This document shows, in pieces, positions 7,916 through 16,559 of a stretch of 38,525 nucleotides of DNA (positions are counted from its first letter, which is position 1; each line of letters opens with the position of its first letter). Both the position numbers and the translations under genes were made by a program. The DNA comes from Martinezella miluonensis (GTDB taxonomy: Bacteria > Pseudomonadota > Alphaproteobacteria > Rhizobiales > Rhizobiaceae), in contig NZ_FMAH01000055.1 of the NCBI RefSeq assembly GCF_900094545.1, positions 1-38,525 on the forward strand, in the 5' to 3' direction. A model generated the notes under the pieces. That model ran no database searches. It saw only the letters and a program-made list of their open reading frames with translations, and was not told the DNA's origin.

Positions 7916-9373
7916 TCATGCGGCCGTCGGTTGATCGCGCGCACGCCGGCCTTCTCCATCAGGAAACATGGCGGCAAGCCGCAGAAACGCGATCCGCTCC
8001 ACTTGGCGGCAGGCAGTGGCGAATTCGGCGTCACGGTCGTTTTTCATCCGGGTTTCGAACGCAGTGAGGATCCCCGACTTCGAGTGGTCGCGCACGGCGA
8101 TGATGAAGGGAAACCCGAATTTCTCGACGTAACGGCTGTTGAGGTCGGTGAAGCAGGCACGCTCATCGTCCGTCAGCGCATCGAGGCCAGCCGATGCCTG
8201 CTCTTCCGTCGAGCTCGCGGTCAGGCGTTTGGCTTGCGCCAATTTCCCGGCAAGATCCGGGTGGGCGACGAGCACACCCAGCCGCTCCTCCTCGCTCGCT
8301 GCGCGAAACTGGAAGGTTAGCGCCGCATGGAGGCCGATTGCGGTGTCGTTTGCGGGCGAAAGTTCACCGGCGAAGGTGCGCTGCGCGATCCACGGCGAGT
8401 GCTCGAAAATACCGCCGAAGCGCTCGACAAAGTCTGCTTCCGGCATCTGCGAGGGCCGCTCCGTGACCGGCTGCGGCGGGTGGGTCTTTGCCCAATGTTC
8501 GGCGATATCGACGCGGCGCGCGATCCAGACCTTTTCATGGCTCTGGACGTAGTCGATGAAGCGGGCTAGCGCCATGACGCGGCCTGGCCGTCCGATCAAA
8601 CGGCAATGCAGGCCGATGCTCATCATCTTCGGACTGCCGGCGGCACCTTCCGCATAGAGCGCATCGAAGGAATCCTTCAGATAGCTGAAGAACTGGTCGC
8701 CGCTGTTAAAACCCTGCGGCGTCGCGAAACGCATGTCGTTGGCATCGAGCGTATAGGGAATGATCAGCTGTTGGCGGCCACCATGCTCGTACCAGTATGG
8801 AAGATCGTCGGCATAGGTGTCGGAGACGTAATCGAAGCCGCCGGCTTCCGTCACCAGATCGACGGTGTTGACTGAACAGCGACCGGTATACCAGCCACGC
8901 GGCCGCTCGCCGGTGACGAGGGTGTGCAGGCGGACAGCCTCGGCGATCGCCGCCCGCTCTTCCTCCGGCCCCATATCCTTGTGCTCGACCCATTTGAGGC
9001 CGTGCGAGGCAACTTCCCATCCGGCTTCCAGCATGGCGGCGACCTGCGCCGGCGATCGCTGCAGCGCGGTCGCGACACCATAGACGGTGACGGGAAGCTG
9101 CTTTTCGGTGAACAGCCGGTGGAGCCGCCAGAAGCCGGCGCGGGCGCCATATTCGTAGATCGATTCCATGTTCCAGTGGCGCTGACCTGGCCATTGCGCT
9201 GCACCGACGATTTCCGAAAGAAAGGCCTCCGAGGCCGCGTCGCCGTGCAGCACACAATTCTCGCCGCCTTCTTCGTAATTCAGGACGAATTGTACGGCGA
9301 CGCGCGCGGCGCCCGGCCATTGCGCCGCCGGCGGCGTCTGGCCATACCCGTGCATGTCACGGCAATATCGCAT
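7916..9373 (-). CDS. puuE: Bifunctional allantoinase / OHCU decarboxylase
   Basis: This 485-residue cytoplasmic protein joins two purine-pathway enzymes. Residues 1 to about 300 match PuuE, the cofactor-independent allantoinase of the polysaccharide-deacetylase fold (MHGYGQTPP, FVLNYEEGGENC, ESIYEYGARAGFWRL, WEVASHGLKWVEH, GWYTGRCS). Residues about 308-475 match 2-oxo-4-hydroxy-4-carboxy-5-ureidoimidazoline decarboxylase, with the AHPDL catalytic-histidine motif at 370-374, the EQ..AGLD segment at 391-399 and KFGFPFIIAV at 418-427. The C-terminal domain makes (S)-allantoin and the N-terminal domain opens it to allantoate. ATG 9373 follows GGAGGAG; the TTG five codons upstream overlaps that ribosome-binding site and was rejected. 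It is divergent from uraH, the preceding step. Confidence 0.93.
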   Translation of the reverse strand: MRYCRDMHGYGQTPPAAQWPGAARVAVQFVLNYEEGGENCVLHGDAASEAFLSEIVGAAQWPGQRHWNMESIYEYGARAGFWRLHRLFTEKQLPVTVYGVATALQRSPAQVAAMLEAGWEVASHGLKWVEHKDMGPEEERAAIAEAVRLHTLVTGERPRGWYTGRCSVNTVDLVTEAGGFDYVSDTYADDLPYWYEHGGRQQLIIPYTLDANDMRFATPQGFNSGDQFFSYLKDSFDALYAEGAAGSPKMMSIGLHCRLIGRPGRVMALARFIDYVQSHEKVWIARRVDIAEHWAKTHPPQPVTERPSQMPEADFVERFGGIFEHSPWIAQRTFAGELSPANDTAIGLHAALTFQFRAASEEERLGVLVAHPDLAGKLAQAKRLTASSTEEQASAGLDALTDDERACFTDLNSRYVEKFGFPFIIAVRDHSKSGILTAFETRMKNDRDAEFATACRQVERIAFLRLAAMFPDGEGRRARDQPTAA

Positions 9374-9533
9374 GAAACACTCCTCCAAATGTCTTCGATG
9401 ACAAATTTCTAACCGTAAATCGCGCGCGCTATTCCCCTTGGAAATTTTGAAAGTCTCGAACGATACCGCTGCTTCTCAGGGGAATGGGCTTGGCGGATAG
9501 TGGAGGCAGGAATGCTAGGTTCGGGAGAAAAAC

Positions 9534-9899
9534 ATGCAGTCTCATTCGCCAGGAGCCGGCCGGCTCACGACCCATGTATTGGATACCGCGCTCGGCAAGC
9601 CCGCCGAGGGCCTGCGCATCGATCTCTACCGGATCGATGGCGATGCGCTGCATCTCCTCAAGTCTACCGAGACCAATGACGACGGGCGCTGCGACGCGCC
9701 GCTGCTATCAGGCGAAACCATGAAGGCCGGCACCTACGAGCTGCGCTTCCATGCCGGCGACTATCTCGGTCGGCCCGCCGATGGCCCGATGTTTCTCGAT
9801 GTCATTCCGATCCGCTTCGGCCTTGCTGACGAGAGCACGCATTACCACGTACCGCTGCTCCTCTCGCCCTACAGCTATTCCACCTATCGCGGGAGCTGA
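9534..9899 (+). CDS. uraH: 5-Hydroxyisourate hydrolase (transthyretin-related)
   Basis: A 121-residue transthyretin-like protein that hydrolyses 5-hydroxyisourate, the product of urate oxidation, to OHCU. The signature residues are present: His14 in LTTHVLDTALGKPA, Arg52 in DDGRCDAPL, His105 in HYHVPLLLSPYSYS, and the C-terminal YRGS tetrapeptide (118-121) that marks HIU hydrolases rather than thyroid-hormone transthyretins. No signal peptide is seen, so it is cytoplasmic. ATG 9534 follows GGGAG. It is first in an operon: xdhA begins three bases after its stop. The gene is divergent from puuE across a 160-bp gap that should hold both promoters. Confidence 0.95.
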   Translation: MQSHSPGAGRLTTHVLDTALGKPAEGLRIDLYRIDGDALHLLKSTETNDDGRCDAPLLSGETMKAGTYELRFHAGDYLGRPADGPMFLDVIPIRFGLADESTHYHVPLLLSPYSYSTYRGS

Positions 9900-9902
9900 A
9901 CG

Positions 9903-11387
9903 ATGACGGTCACGACAATTCGTTCCGAACTGCGTTTCATTTTGAATGGCGAAGATGTTGCTCTGAACGACGTCGCGCCAGACCAGACGCTGCTCGACTG
10001 GCTGCGGCTCTCCCGTTCGCTGAAGGGTACAAAGGAAGGTTGCGCCGAAGGAGACTGCGGCGCCTGCACGGTGCTGGTTGGTCGTCTGACGCCAACAGGC
10101 GGCCTCGTCTATGAAGGGGTCAACGCCTGCATTCGCTTTCTCGGCTCGTTGGATGGCTGCCATGTCGTCACCGTCGAGCATCTGGCGGGCAGCGACGATC
10201 GCCTGCATCCGGTACAGCAGGCCATGGTCGACTTTCATGGTTCGCAATGCGGCTTCTGCACCCCGGGCTTCGTCATGTCGCTCTATGGGCTATGGATGCA
10301 GACACCGAACCCGACAGACCAGCAAATCGAAACGGCGCTTCAGGGGAATCTCTGTCGCTGCACCGGCTACGAGCCGATCCTGCGGGCCGCCCGCTCCATT
10401 TCCAGCTATGGCGGTACGCAAAACGATCCGCTGCTTGTCGAGCGCGAAACGATGATCGAGCGGCTGAAGGCTGTTAGCGACGGTGCGCGCGTCGAAATCG
10501 GCGAAGGCCGCCATCGGCTGATCGTACCGGCGAGCCTCGATGATTTCGCGGCCGTTTTAGACGCGTCGCCAACCGCAACCGTGGTGGCCGGCTCCACCGA
10601 TGTCGGCCTCTGGGTCACCAAACACATGCGCGACATCACGCCGGTGGTCTTCATCGGCGGGCTGCAGGAGCTGAAGTCGATTGCGGTAACAGACGGCGTC
10701 ATCACTATCGGCGCCGGCGTCACCTATTCGGAAGCGATCGCCACGCTATCGCAGCATATTCCAGCGCTTGGTCCGCTAATTGCTCGCATCGGCGGCCAGC
10801 AGGTGCGCAACATGGGCACGATTGGCGGCAATATCGCCAACGGCTCGCCGATCGGCGACACACCGCCGGCGCTGATCGCACTCGGTGCGTCGCTGACCTT
10901 GCGCAGGGGCGCCGTCCGGCGCACCATTGCGCTTGAAGACTTCTTCATCGCCTATGGCAAGCAGGATCGCCAACCTGGCGAATTCGTCGAAGCCGTGCAT
11001 ATTCCAGTTCCGACGTCAGGCGAAAAATTCGCCATTTACAAGGTAACGAAGCGCCGTGACGAGGATATCACGGCGACGCTCGGCGCCTTCCGCCTGACGC
11101 TTGCTCTTGATGGCACGGTCGCCGAGGTCCGGATCGCTTATGGCGGCATGGCCGCAACGCCGAAACGGGCCTTCGCCGTCGAAAAGGCATTGCTCGGCCA
11201 ACCCTGGAACGAACAGACGGTAGAGGTGGCGATGGAGAAATACGCCGAGGATTATTCGCCGCTGACCGATATGCGCGCCACTGCGGAATATCGTGCACTG
11301 GCTGCGAAGAACCTTCTGCTTCGTTTCTACCTGGAAACGACATCCCATGCGGCACCGGCTCAGGTGTCCAGATACGAGGCCGCGTGA
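9903..11387 (+). CDS. xdhA: Xanthine dehydrogenase, Fe-S/FAD subunit
   Basis: This 494-residue subunit passes electrons from the molybdenum centre to NAD. The first [2Fe-2S] cluster is held by Cys47, Cys52, Cys55 (GCAEGDCGAC) and Cys76; the second by Cys116, Cys119 (QCGFCTPG) and Cys151, Cys153 (CRCTGYEPI). An FAD domain of the CO-dehydrogenase-flavoprotein type follows (VVAGSTDVGLW, ITIGAGVTYSEA, GGQQVRNMGTIGGNIANGSP), and a C-terminal domain ends near residue 480. All eight cluster cysteines are present, so it should be functional. The start is three bases after uraH and xdhB begins five bases after its stop, so uraH-xdhA-xdhB-xdhC is one transcription unit. Confidence 0.96.
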   Translation: MTVTTIRSELRFILNGEDVALNDVAPDQTLLDWLRLSRSLKGTKEGCAEGDCGACTVLVGRLTPTGGLVYEGVNACIRFLGSLDGCHVVTVEHLAGSDDRLHPVQQAMVDFHGSQCGFCTPGFVMSLYGLWMQTPNPTDQQIETALQGNLCRCTGYEPILRAARSISSYGGTQNDPLLVERETMIERLKAVSDGARVEIGEGRHRLIVPASLDDFAAVLDASPTATVVAGSTDVGLWVTKHMRDITPVVFIGGLQELKSIAVTDGVITIGAGVTYSEAIATLSQHIPALGPLIARIGGQQVRNMGTIGGNIANGSPIGDTPPALIALGASLTLRRGAVRRTIALEDFFIAYGKQDRQPGEFVEAVHIPVPTSGEKFAIYKVTKRRDEDITATLGAFRLTLALDGTVAEVRIAYGGMAATPKRAFAVEKALLGQPWNEQTVEVAMEKYAEDYSPLTDMRATAEYRALAAKNLLLRFYLETTSHAAPAQVSRYEAA

Positions 11388-11391
11388 ACCC

Positions 11392-13746
11392 ATGAACAAG
11401 CACACATCAGATCTCAGGGCCGAAACCATCATTGGCGGCGTTCATTCCAGCCCTCGTCATGATTCCGCTCACAAGCATGTCTCCGGCGCAGCCGTTTATA
11501 TCGACGACATTACCGAACCGACCGGCACGTTGCATGCAGGACTTGGCTTGTCGACCGTGGCGCATGGCGTCCTGAAATCCATCGACCTCTCCGCCGTACG
11601 TGCTGCGCCCGGCGTCGTCACGGTCCTGACCCATGAGGACGTGCCTGGCGTCAACGACATCTCCCCCTCCTACATGAATGACGACCCGGTGCTTGCTGCC
11701 GGCAAGGTCGAATTTCATGGTCAGCCGATCTTCTGCGTGATCGCCGAAACGCGCGAGCAGGCCCGCCGCGCCGCACGGCTGGCAAAGATCGAATTTGAGG
11801 AACTGCCGGCCGATATCGACATCTGGGATCTCGACGTGTCGACCCATCGCCAAGTCGTCACGCCATTGACGCTGAAGCGTGGCGACGCGGCCGCTGGTCT
11901 TCAGAGCGCGCCGCGCCGTGTGAAAGGCCGTATGCGGCTCGGCGGCCAGGACCATTTCTATCTCGAAGGCCAGGTCTCGCTTGCCGTCCCCGGCGAGGAC
12001 GATGAAGTCATCGTCTATTGTTCGACACAGGGCCCGAGCGAGACGCAGCATATGGTCGCCCATGCGCTTGGCGTGCCGAGCAATGCCGTGACGATCGAGG
12101 TTCGCCGCATGGGCGGCGGCTTCGGCGGGAAGGAAACGCAGGCGAACCAATGTGCCGCGATCGCAGCCATCGCCGCCAAGAAGCTGAAGCGCGCCGTCAA
12201 GATCCGCCTCGACCGCGACGAAGACATGGTCGCCACCGGCAAGCGGCATGATTTCGCCATCGACTACGATGTCGGCTTCGACGACGAGGGACGCATCCTT
12301 GCCGTGGACTACACCTTCGCGCTGCGCGCTGGCTTCTCCGCCGACCTTTCCGGTCCGGTCGGCGATCGCGCGCTGTTTCACTGCGACAATGCCTATTTCT
12401 TTCCGCATGTTCATGCGAAGTCAGCGCCGCTCTACACCAACACCGTCTCCAACACTGCCTTTCGCGGCTTCGGCGGTCCTCAGGGCATGGTAGGCGCCGA
12501 GCGCGTGATCGATGAGGTGGCCTTTGCCGTCGGCAAGGATCCGCTCGAAATCCGCAAGCTGAATTTCTACGACGCGATGGGCGTCAAGGGCGAGCGCAAC
12601 GTCACCCCCTATCACCAAAAGGTAGAAGACTGCATCATTCAGCGCATCGTGGCCGAGCTGGAGGAAAGTGCCGATTATGCCGGGCGTCGCCAGGCCATTT
12701 CAGAGTTCAACGCAACGAGCCGCATCGTCAAGCGCGGCATCGCGCTCACCCCGGTGAAATTCGGCATTTCCTTCACAAAGACCGAGTCGAACCAGGCCGG
12801 CGCACTGGTCCATATCTATAACGACGGCTCCGTGCATATGAACCATGGCGGCACCGAGATGGGGCAAGGCCTGCATCTGAAGGTGGCGCAGGTCGTGGCG
12901 GAAGAATTCCAGATCGATCTCGACCGCGTGAAGATCACAGCGACGACGACAGCCAAGGTGCCGAATACTTCGCCGACCGCCGCTTCCTCGGGTGCGGATC
13001 TGAACGGCATGGCGGCGCAGAACGCCGCACGCCAGATCAAGGACCGGCTGATCGCCTTTGCAGCGGAAAGCCATCAGGTGCCGCGCGAACAGGTGGTGTT
13101 CCTGCCCAACCGCGTGCGGATCGGCGATAGCGAGATGCCCTTCTCCGATCTCATCAAGAAGGCCTATATGGCCCGCGTCCAGCTCTCGGCCGCCGGCTTT
13201 TACAAGACGCCAAAGATCCATTGGGACCGCAAGGCGGGGCGCGGCCATGCCTTCTACTACTATGCCTACGGGGCGGCGTGCTCGGAGGTATCCATCGACA
13301 CGCTGACCGGCGAATATGTGGTCGAACGCACGGATATTCTGCACGATACCGGCCGTTCGCTGAACAAAGCTATCGACATCGGGCAGATCGAAGGCGGATT
13401 CATCCAGGGCATGGGCTGGCTGACGACGGAAGAACTCTGGTGGGACGGCAAAGGGCGGCTCAGAACGCACGCACCCTCGACCTACAAGATCCCTCTTGCA
13501 TCTGACCGCCCGAAGATTTTCAATGTGGCACTGACCGACTGGTCGGAGGCCTATGAGCCGACGATCCATCGTTCCAAGGCGGTCGGCGAGCCGCCGCTGC
13601 CGCTCGGCCTTGCCGTCTTGCACGCGCTTTCGGATGCGGTCGCAAGCGTCGCCGACCACAAGATCTGCCCACGGCTCGATGCGCCGGCAACGCCCGAGCG
13701 GGTGCTTATGGCCATCGAGCGTCTGAAAGCGGCGCAAAAGGAGTGA
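11392..13746 (+). CDS. xdhB: Xanthine dehydrogenase, molybdopterin-binding subunit
   Basis: The 784-residue catalytic subunit oxidises hypoxanthine and xanthine to urate at a molybdenum centre. Molybdopterin-family motifs are easy to see: VSGAAVYIDDI at the start, GGQDHFYLEGQ, RMGGGFGGKE, AFRGFGGPQGM, GGTEMGQGLHLKV and SPTAASSGADLNG. Near the C-terminus AVGEPPLPLG contains the conserved glutamate (about residue 733) that acts as base in this family. ATG 11392 (MNKHTSDLRAET) is chosen because an in-frame start 33 codons earlier lies deep inside xdhA. Length is normal for the bacterial two-subunit enzyme. xdhC follows after four bases. Confidence 0.96.
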   Translation: MNKHTSDLRAETIIGGVHSSPRHDSAHKHVSGAAVYIDDITEPTGTLHAGLGLSTVAHGVLKSIDLSAVRAAPGVVTVLTHEDVPGVNDISPSYMNDDPVLAAGKVEFHGQPIFCVIAETREQARRAARLAKIEFEELPADIDIWDLDVSTHRQVVTPLTLKRGDAAAGLQSAPRRVKGRMRLGGQDHFYLEGQVSLAVPGEDDEVIVYCSTQGPSETQHMVAHALGVPSNAVTIEVRRMGGGFGGKETQANQCAAIAAIAAKKLKRAVKIRLDRDEDMVATGKRHDFAIDYDVGFDDEGRILAVDYTFALRAGFSADLSGPVGDRALFHCDNAYFFPHVHAKSAPLYTNTVSNTAFRGFGGPQGMVGAERVIDEVAFAVGKDPLEIRKLNFYDAMGVKGERNVTPYHQKVEDCIIQRIVAELEESADYAGRRQAISEFNATSRIVKRGIALTPVKFGISFTKTESNQAGALVHIYNDGSVHMNHGGTEMGQGLHLKVAQVVAEEFQIDLDRVKITATTTAKVPNTSPTAASSGADLNGMAAQNAARQIKDRLIAFAAESHQVPREQVVFLPNRVRIGDSEMPFSDLIKKAYMARVQLSAAGFYKTPKIHWDRKAGRGHAFYYYAYGAACSEVSIDTLTGEYVVERTDILHDTGRSLNKAIDIGQIEGGFIQGMGWLTTEELWWDGKGRLRTHAPSTYKIPLASDRPKIFNVALTDWSEAYEPTIHRSKAVGEPPLPLGLAVLHALSDAVASVADHKICPRLDAPATPERVLMAIERLKAAQKE

Positions 13747-13750
13747 GTGC

Positions 13751-14599
13751 ATGCCTGCCGCCCGTGAAGATATCCGGGATTTTCTGCGCCGCGAACCGGC
13801 GTCGATCCTCGTCGAGGTAACGGGCGTCGCGGGCTCGGCGCCACGCGATACCGATGCCTGGATGCTGGTGTCGGACCGAGCGATCTTTGCGACCATCGGC
13901 GGCGGCCAGCTCGAATATATGGCAATCGACCAGGCACGCCGGGCCTTGCGCTCCGGCCTCGCTGCCGAGCCGATGAATGTGCCGCTCGGCCCCGAGATCG
14001 GCCAATGCTGCGGCGGTCGGGTTGGGCTTGCCTTTACGGCGCTCAATCCTGAGCTTGCGAACAAGCTGGTCGCCCGCAGTGATCGCGAAATGGCCGCACG
14101 TCCGCATGTCTATGTTTTCGGAGCGGGCCATGTCGGCGATGCGCTGGCCATGGCGCTTTCGCTCGCGCCGTTGCGCGTCGTGCTGGTGGATACGCGCGAA
14201 GATGAACTGACCGCCTGCGCCATGCCGCGCATCGAGACCTGCCTGACGGCCATGCCCGAGGCCGTTGTGCGCGACGCGCCGGCCGGCAGCAGCTTTGTGA
14301 TCCTCACCCATGATCACGCGCTCGATTTCCTCATCGCCGCCGAGGCGCTCAAGCGCGCGGATGCCGCCTATGTCGGCATGATCGGCTCCAAGACCAAACG
14401 GGCCACTTTCCGCAACTGGCTCTCGCGCGAAACCGGCCACGGGGACCTTTTCGATCGCCTCATCTGCCCGATCGGCGGAACGGCGGTGAAAGACAAGCGT
14501 CCAACCGTCATCGCGACGCTTGCTGCTGCCGAGATCATGACGGCGGCGCTAACCTGGGCGGCAGATCGGGCAAGGTTAGCAGGAACCGTCAGCCGCTAA
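13751..14599 (+). CDS. xdhC: Xanthine dehydrogenase accessory protein
   Basis: A 282-residue XdhC-family chaperone, which in known systems binds the molybdenum cofactor, promotes its sulfuration and inserts it into the XdhB subunit. The N-terminal XdhC/CoxI domain shows VEVTGVAGSAPRDTDAWMLV (residues 21-40) and ATIGGGQLEY (47-56); residues 85-90 carry the conserved QCCGG. The C-terminal Rossmann domain starts VYVFGAGHVGDAL (about 120) and includes YVGMIGSKTKR. It is last in the uraH-xdhABC unit. The 104 bp after its stop contains only a weak hairpin with no T-run, and transcripts from here would run antisense into the toxin-antitoxin pair. Confidence 0.95.
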   Translation: MPAAREDIRDFLRREPASILVEVTGVAGSAPRDTDAWMLVSDRAIFATIGGGQLEYMAIDQARRALRSGLAAEPMNVPLGPEIGQCCGGRVGLAFTALNPELANKLVARSDREMAARPHVYVFGAGHVGDALAMALSLAPLRVVLVDTREDELTACAMPRIETCLTAMPEAVVRDAPAGSSFVILTHDHALDFLIAAEALKRADAAYVGMIGSKTKRATFRNWLSRETGHGDLFDRLICPIGGTAVKDKRPTVIATLAAAEIMTAALTWAADRARLAGTVSR

Positions 14600-14703
14600 A
14601 AGCTTCCGAAATGATCTCGACATCTTTGCCTACGGGTACCGCAGTCCTACGAGGGCTGTCGAAATTTGGCTGGCTGCCGGGCAGCCAATCACGGCAAAGG
14701 CCG

Positions 14704-15144
14704 CTATTGGATAATGGGTAGCTGCTTCAGGGGATTCGCGAGGGGTACGCCAAGCCGCTCGAAATGGCGCTCATTGGTCGTCAGAACAGTGAGGCCGTGC
14801 GCAGCAGCAGTCGCGGCAATGGCAATGTCCTCAAAGCCAGGATCGTGAGCACGCGCCCGGTCAAGCATCAGGCCAGCGTGTCTCGCCTCTTCAATTCCGA
14901 ACAGCAGGATACGGCCGGCATAGAAATGTTCCACCGCCGCGAGCCAGCGGCGCAGGTGCTCCGCTTTCGTCGTCGCTCCGATTCTTGCTGCTCGGGCGAT
15001 ACCTGCCTCGATCTCGGCAATAGTGATTGCCGAAAGATAAAGCCGGTCACTATTCGCACGCATCCAGACCGCGAATGCGTCAACGCCGACATGGCGCTTG
15101 GTCGGCGCATCGGCCGACACAATATTGGTGTCCAGAAGATACAA
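14704..15144 (-). CDS. VapC/FitB-type PIN-domain toxin
   Basis: A 146-residue PIN-domain protein, a predicted Mg-dependent ribonuclease toxin. The acidic active-site residues expected of the fold are present: Asp5 in MYLLDTNIVS, Glu44 in SAITIAEIEAGI, Asp106 in GFEDIAIAATA, followed by the polar TTNERHF motif (122-128). Length and the LDTN start fit the VapC/FitB group. The ATG is two bases after the stop of the antitoxin gene, so the pair is translationally coupled. RNA target unknown. The module sits between xdhC and the LysR gene, a place where it has no obvious link to purine metabolism; it is likely a horizontally acquired insertion. Confidence 0.9.
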   Translation of the reverse strand: MYLLDTNIVSADAPTKRHVGVDAFAVWMRANSDRLYLSAITIAEIEAGIARAARIGATTKAEHLRRWLAAVEHFYAGRILLFGIEEARHAGLMLDRARAHDPGFEDIAIAATAAAHGLTVLTTNERHFERLGVPLANPLKQLPIIQ

Positions 15145-15146
15145 GA

Positions 15147-15398
15147 TCAGAAGCCGTTTTCACGCAATGCACGGGCGGGCTTTCGCGATCGTTCGGGAAT
15201 ATCTGCCGTCTCGCCGGGAAAGGCCAAAAGCAGATCGGCGAAGTCCGGCACCCTGGAAACCCGCTCCCATTCTTCGAAGGAAACCAGCACGGCTTCCTTC
15301 CGGCCATGGCGGGTGATAATGGTCGGCTCACCGGCCACGGCTTGATCGACCACAGCGGAAAGCGTCGCCTTCGCATCCTTGAGCTGGATTTCCTTCAT
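15147..15398 (-). CDS. Phd/YefM-type antitoxin
   Basis: An 83-residue protein with the Phd/YefM pattern: MKEIQLKDAKATLSAVVDQA at the N-terminus (DNA-binding and dimer part), GEPTIITRHGRKEAVLVSFEEW (residues 23-44), then a charged, probably disordered C-terminal tail that should wrap the toxin. In this family the antitoxin binds the operator and represses the operon, more strongly as a complex. A perfect inverted repeat 12-33 bp upstream of the ATG is the likely operator. It lies downstream of the LysR gene on the same strand, so readthrough could add transcription. Confidence 0.9.
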   Translation of the reverse strand: MKEIQLKDAKATLSAVVDQAVAGEPTIITRHGRKEAVLVSFEEWERVSRVPDFADLLLAFPGETADIPERSRKPARALRENGF

Positions 15399-15409
15399 GT
15401 CACCTCTCC

Positions 15410-15431
15410 ATATGACTACCGATAGTCATAT
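15410..15431. promoter_or_regulatory. Operator palindrome of the toxin-antitoxin operon
   Basis: Arms ATATGACTA (15410-15418) and TAGTCATAT (15423-15431) form a perfect 9-bp inverted repeat around CCGA. It ends 12 bp upstream of the antitoxin ATG on the minus strand and contains AT-rich hexamers that could serve as a -10 element. Antitoxins of this type autoregulate through such palindromes. Confidence 0.75.
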
Positions 15432-15480
15432 ATGATGTCGCCGACGTGATTCAAGCGGAGATCAGCCGACGGCCTTCGTA

Positions 15481-16419
15481 TCATGAGGCGGTAATCACTG
15501 GCTCATCCGCAAGCAGCTTGCCGATGAGGCGCTGACAGCGCTCCGCCATAAAGTCGATCATCAGGCGGACCTTCGGATCCTGGAAACGCTTGTGCGGATA
15601 GATGGCGGCGAGCTGAACCGGGGCCGGCGGGCTCTCTTTCAGGATTTCCACCAGGCGACCCTCGCGCAGATATGACTTCACCTCGAACAGCGGCTTGTTG
15701 ATGATGCCGCGGTCTTCCAGCGCCCATTGGGTGAGCACATCGCCGTCGTCGCTGTCATAGGGACCTGCAACCTCGAATTTGCGAAGGCCTTCCGCCGTCG
15801 CCAACGTCCAGTAATATTCCTTCGATCCAGGATAGCGCAGCAGAAGACAGTCATGCTTGTCGGCAATCAAGGCATCCGCGGTCGACGGCACGCCGCGACG
15901 CGCCAGATAGGCCGGAGAAGCACACAGCACACGCTCGCAATTGAGGATGCCGCGCATGCGCAGGTTCGAATCCTCCAGCACGCCAAGCTTGAAGGCGACA
16001 TCGACACCCTCGGCAAGAATATCGACATTGTGGTCCGACAGGCGGACCCGCACCTCGATATCCGGGTATTTGTCGTGAAACTCGGGAATGCCCGAAGCGA
16101 CCAGCCGGCGCCCGATGCCGAGCGGGGCGGTTATCCTAAGCGATCCCTTCGGATTGCGCGAGAGATCGGCGATTGCCGCCTCCGCCTCGTTCACCGCCTC
16201 GATGATCTTCACGGCCTTGTCGTAGAAGACGCGACCATGTTCGGTAGGCGAAAGCTTACGCGTCGTGCGGTTGAAGAGACGCACGCCCAGATGGCGCTCG
16301 AGCTCCTTGATGCGATTGCTCGCAACCGCAGGCGTGACGCGCTGGTCGCGCCCTGCCGCCGAGAGGGTGCCGAGTTCGACCACGCGAACGAAGACGCGAA
16401 CATTATCAAGATAGGACAT
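15481..16419 (-). CDS. LysR-family transcriptional regulator
   Basis: A 312-residue LysR-type regulator. The N-terminal winged helix-turn-helix covers MSYLDNVRVFVRVVELGTLS to RLFNRTTRKLSPTEHG (residues 1 to about 62), with AVASNRIKELERHLG as the recognition region. Residues about 85-300 form the substrate-binding domain. This subclass, with LRITAPLGIGRRLVA and FNRTTRKLS, often controls small local operons. ATG 16419 is chosen with AGAAAGG just upstream; an in-frame GTG five codons earlier lacks one. It is divergent from puuD-guaD over a 140-bp gap, so urate or another purine intermediate is a plausible but unproven effector. Confidence 0.88.
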   Translation of the reverse strand: MSYLDNVRVFVRVVELGTLSAAGRDQRVTPAVASNRIKELERHLGVRLFNRTTRKLSPTEHGRVFYDKAVKIIEAVNEAEAAIADLSRNPKGSLRITAPLGIGRRLVASGIPEFHDKYPDIEVRVRLSDHNVDILAEGVDVAFKLGVLEDSNLRMRGILNCERVLCASPAYLARRGVPSTADALIADKHDCLLLRYPGSKEYYWTLATAEGLRKFEVAGPYDSDDGDVLTQWALEDRGIINKPLFEVKSYLREGRLVEILKESPPAPVQLAAIYPHKRFQDPKVRLMIDFMAERCQRLIGKLLADEPVITAS

Positions 16420-16500
16420 GGCCCTTTCTACCACATCAGCGTGCGGAGCGAAGCGGGGGTGATCTTATAGATTTTTTTGAAAGTGTTGCGGATTCACCGG

Positions 16501-16516
16501 GATTTTCGAGAAAATC
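16501..16516. promoter_or_regulatory. Inverted repeat between the LysR gene and puuD
   Basis: GATTTTC and GAAAATC flank a two-base GA centre, giving a perfect 7-bp inverted repeat. It lies 44 bp upstream of the puuD ATG and 82 bp upstream of the LysR start, the position expected for a LysR-type or other operator. No other strong palindrome was seen in this gap. Confidence 0.45.
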
Positions 16517-16559
16517 GCGTGATGGCAAACAATCCCATGGAAATCGGGAGGGAGTTCCC

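Noticed and set aside
11407..12414. A 335-codon minus-strand frame inside xdhB
   Set aside because: It is antisense to conserved molybdopterin-domain motifs, and such frames are common opposite high-GC genes.
12700..14064. A 454-codon minus-strand frame across xdhB and xdhC
   Set aside because: It is a shadow of two well-supported genes and spans their junction without any family feature.
14671..14687. A hairpin after xdhC as a terminator
   Set aside because: TGGCTG/CAGCCA is short and has no T-run on either side, so I did not list it as a terminator.
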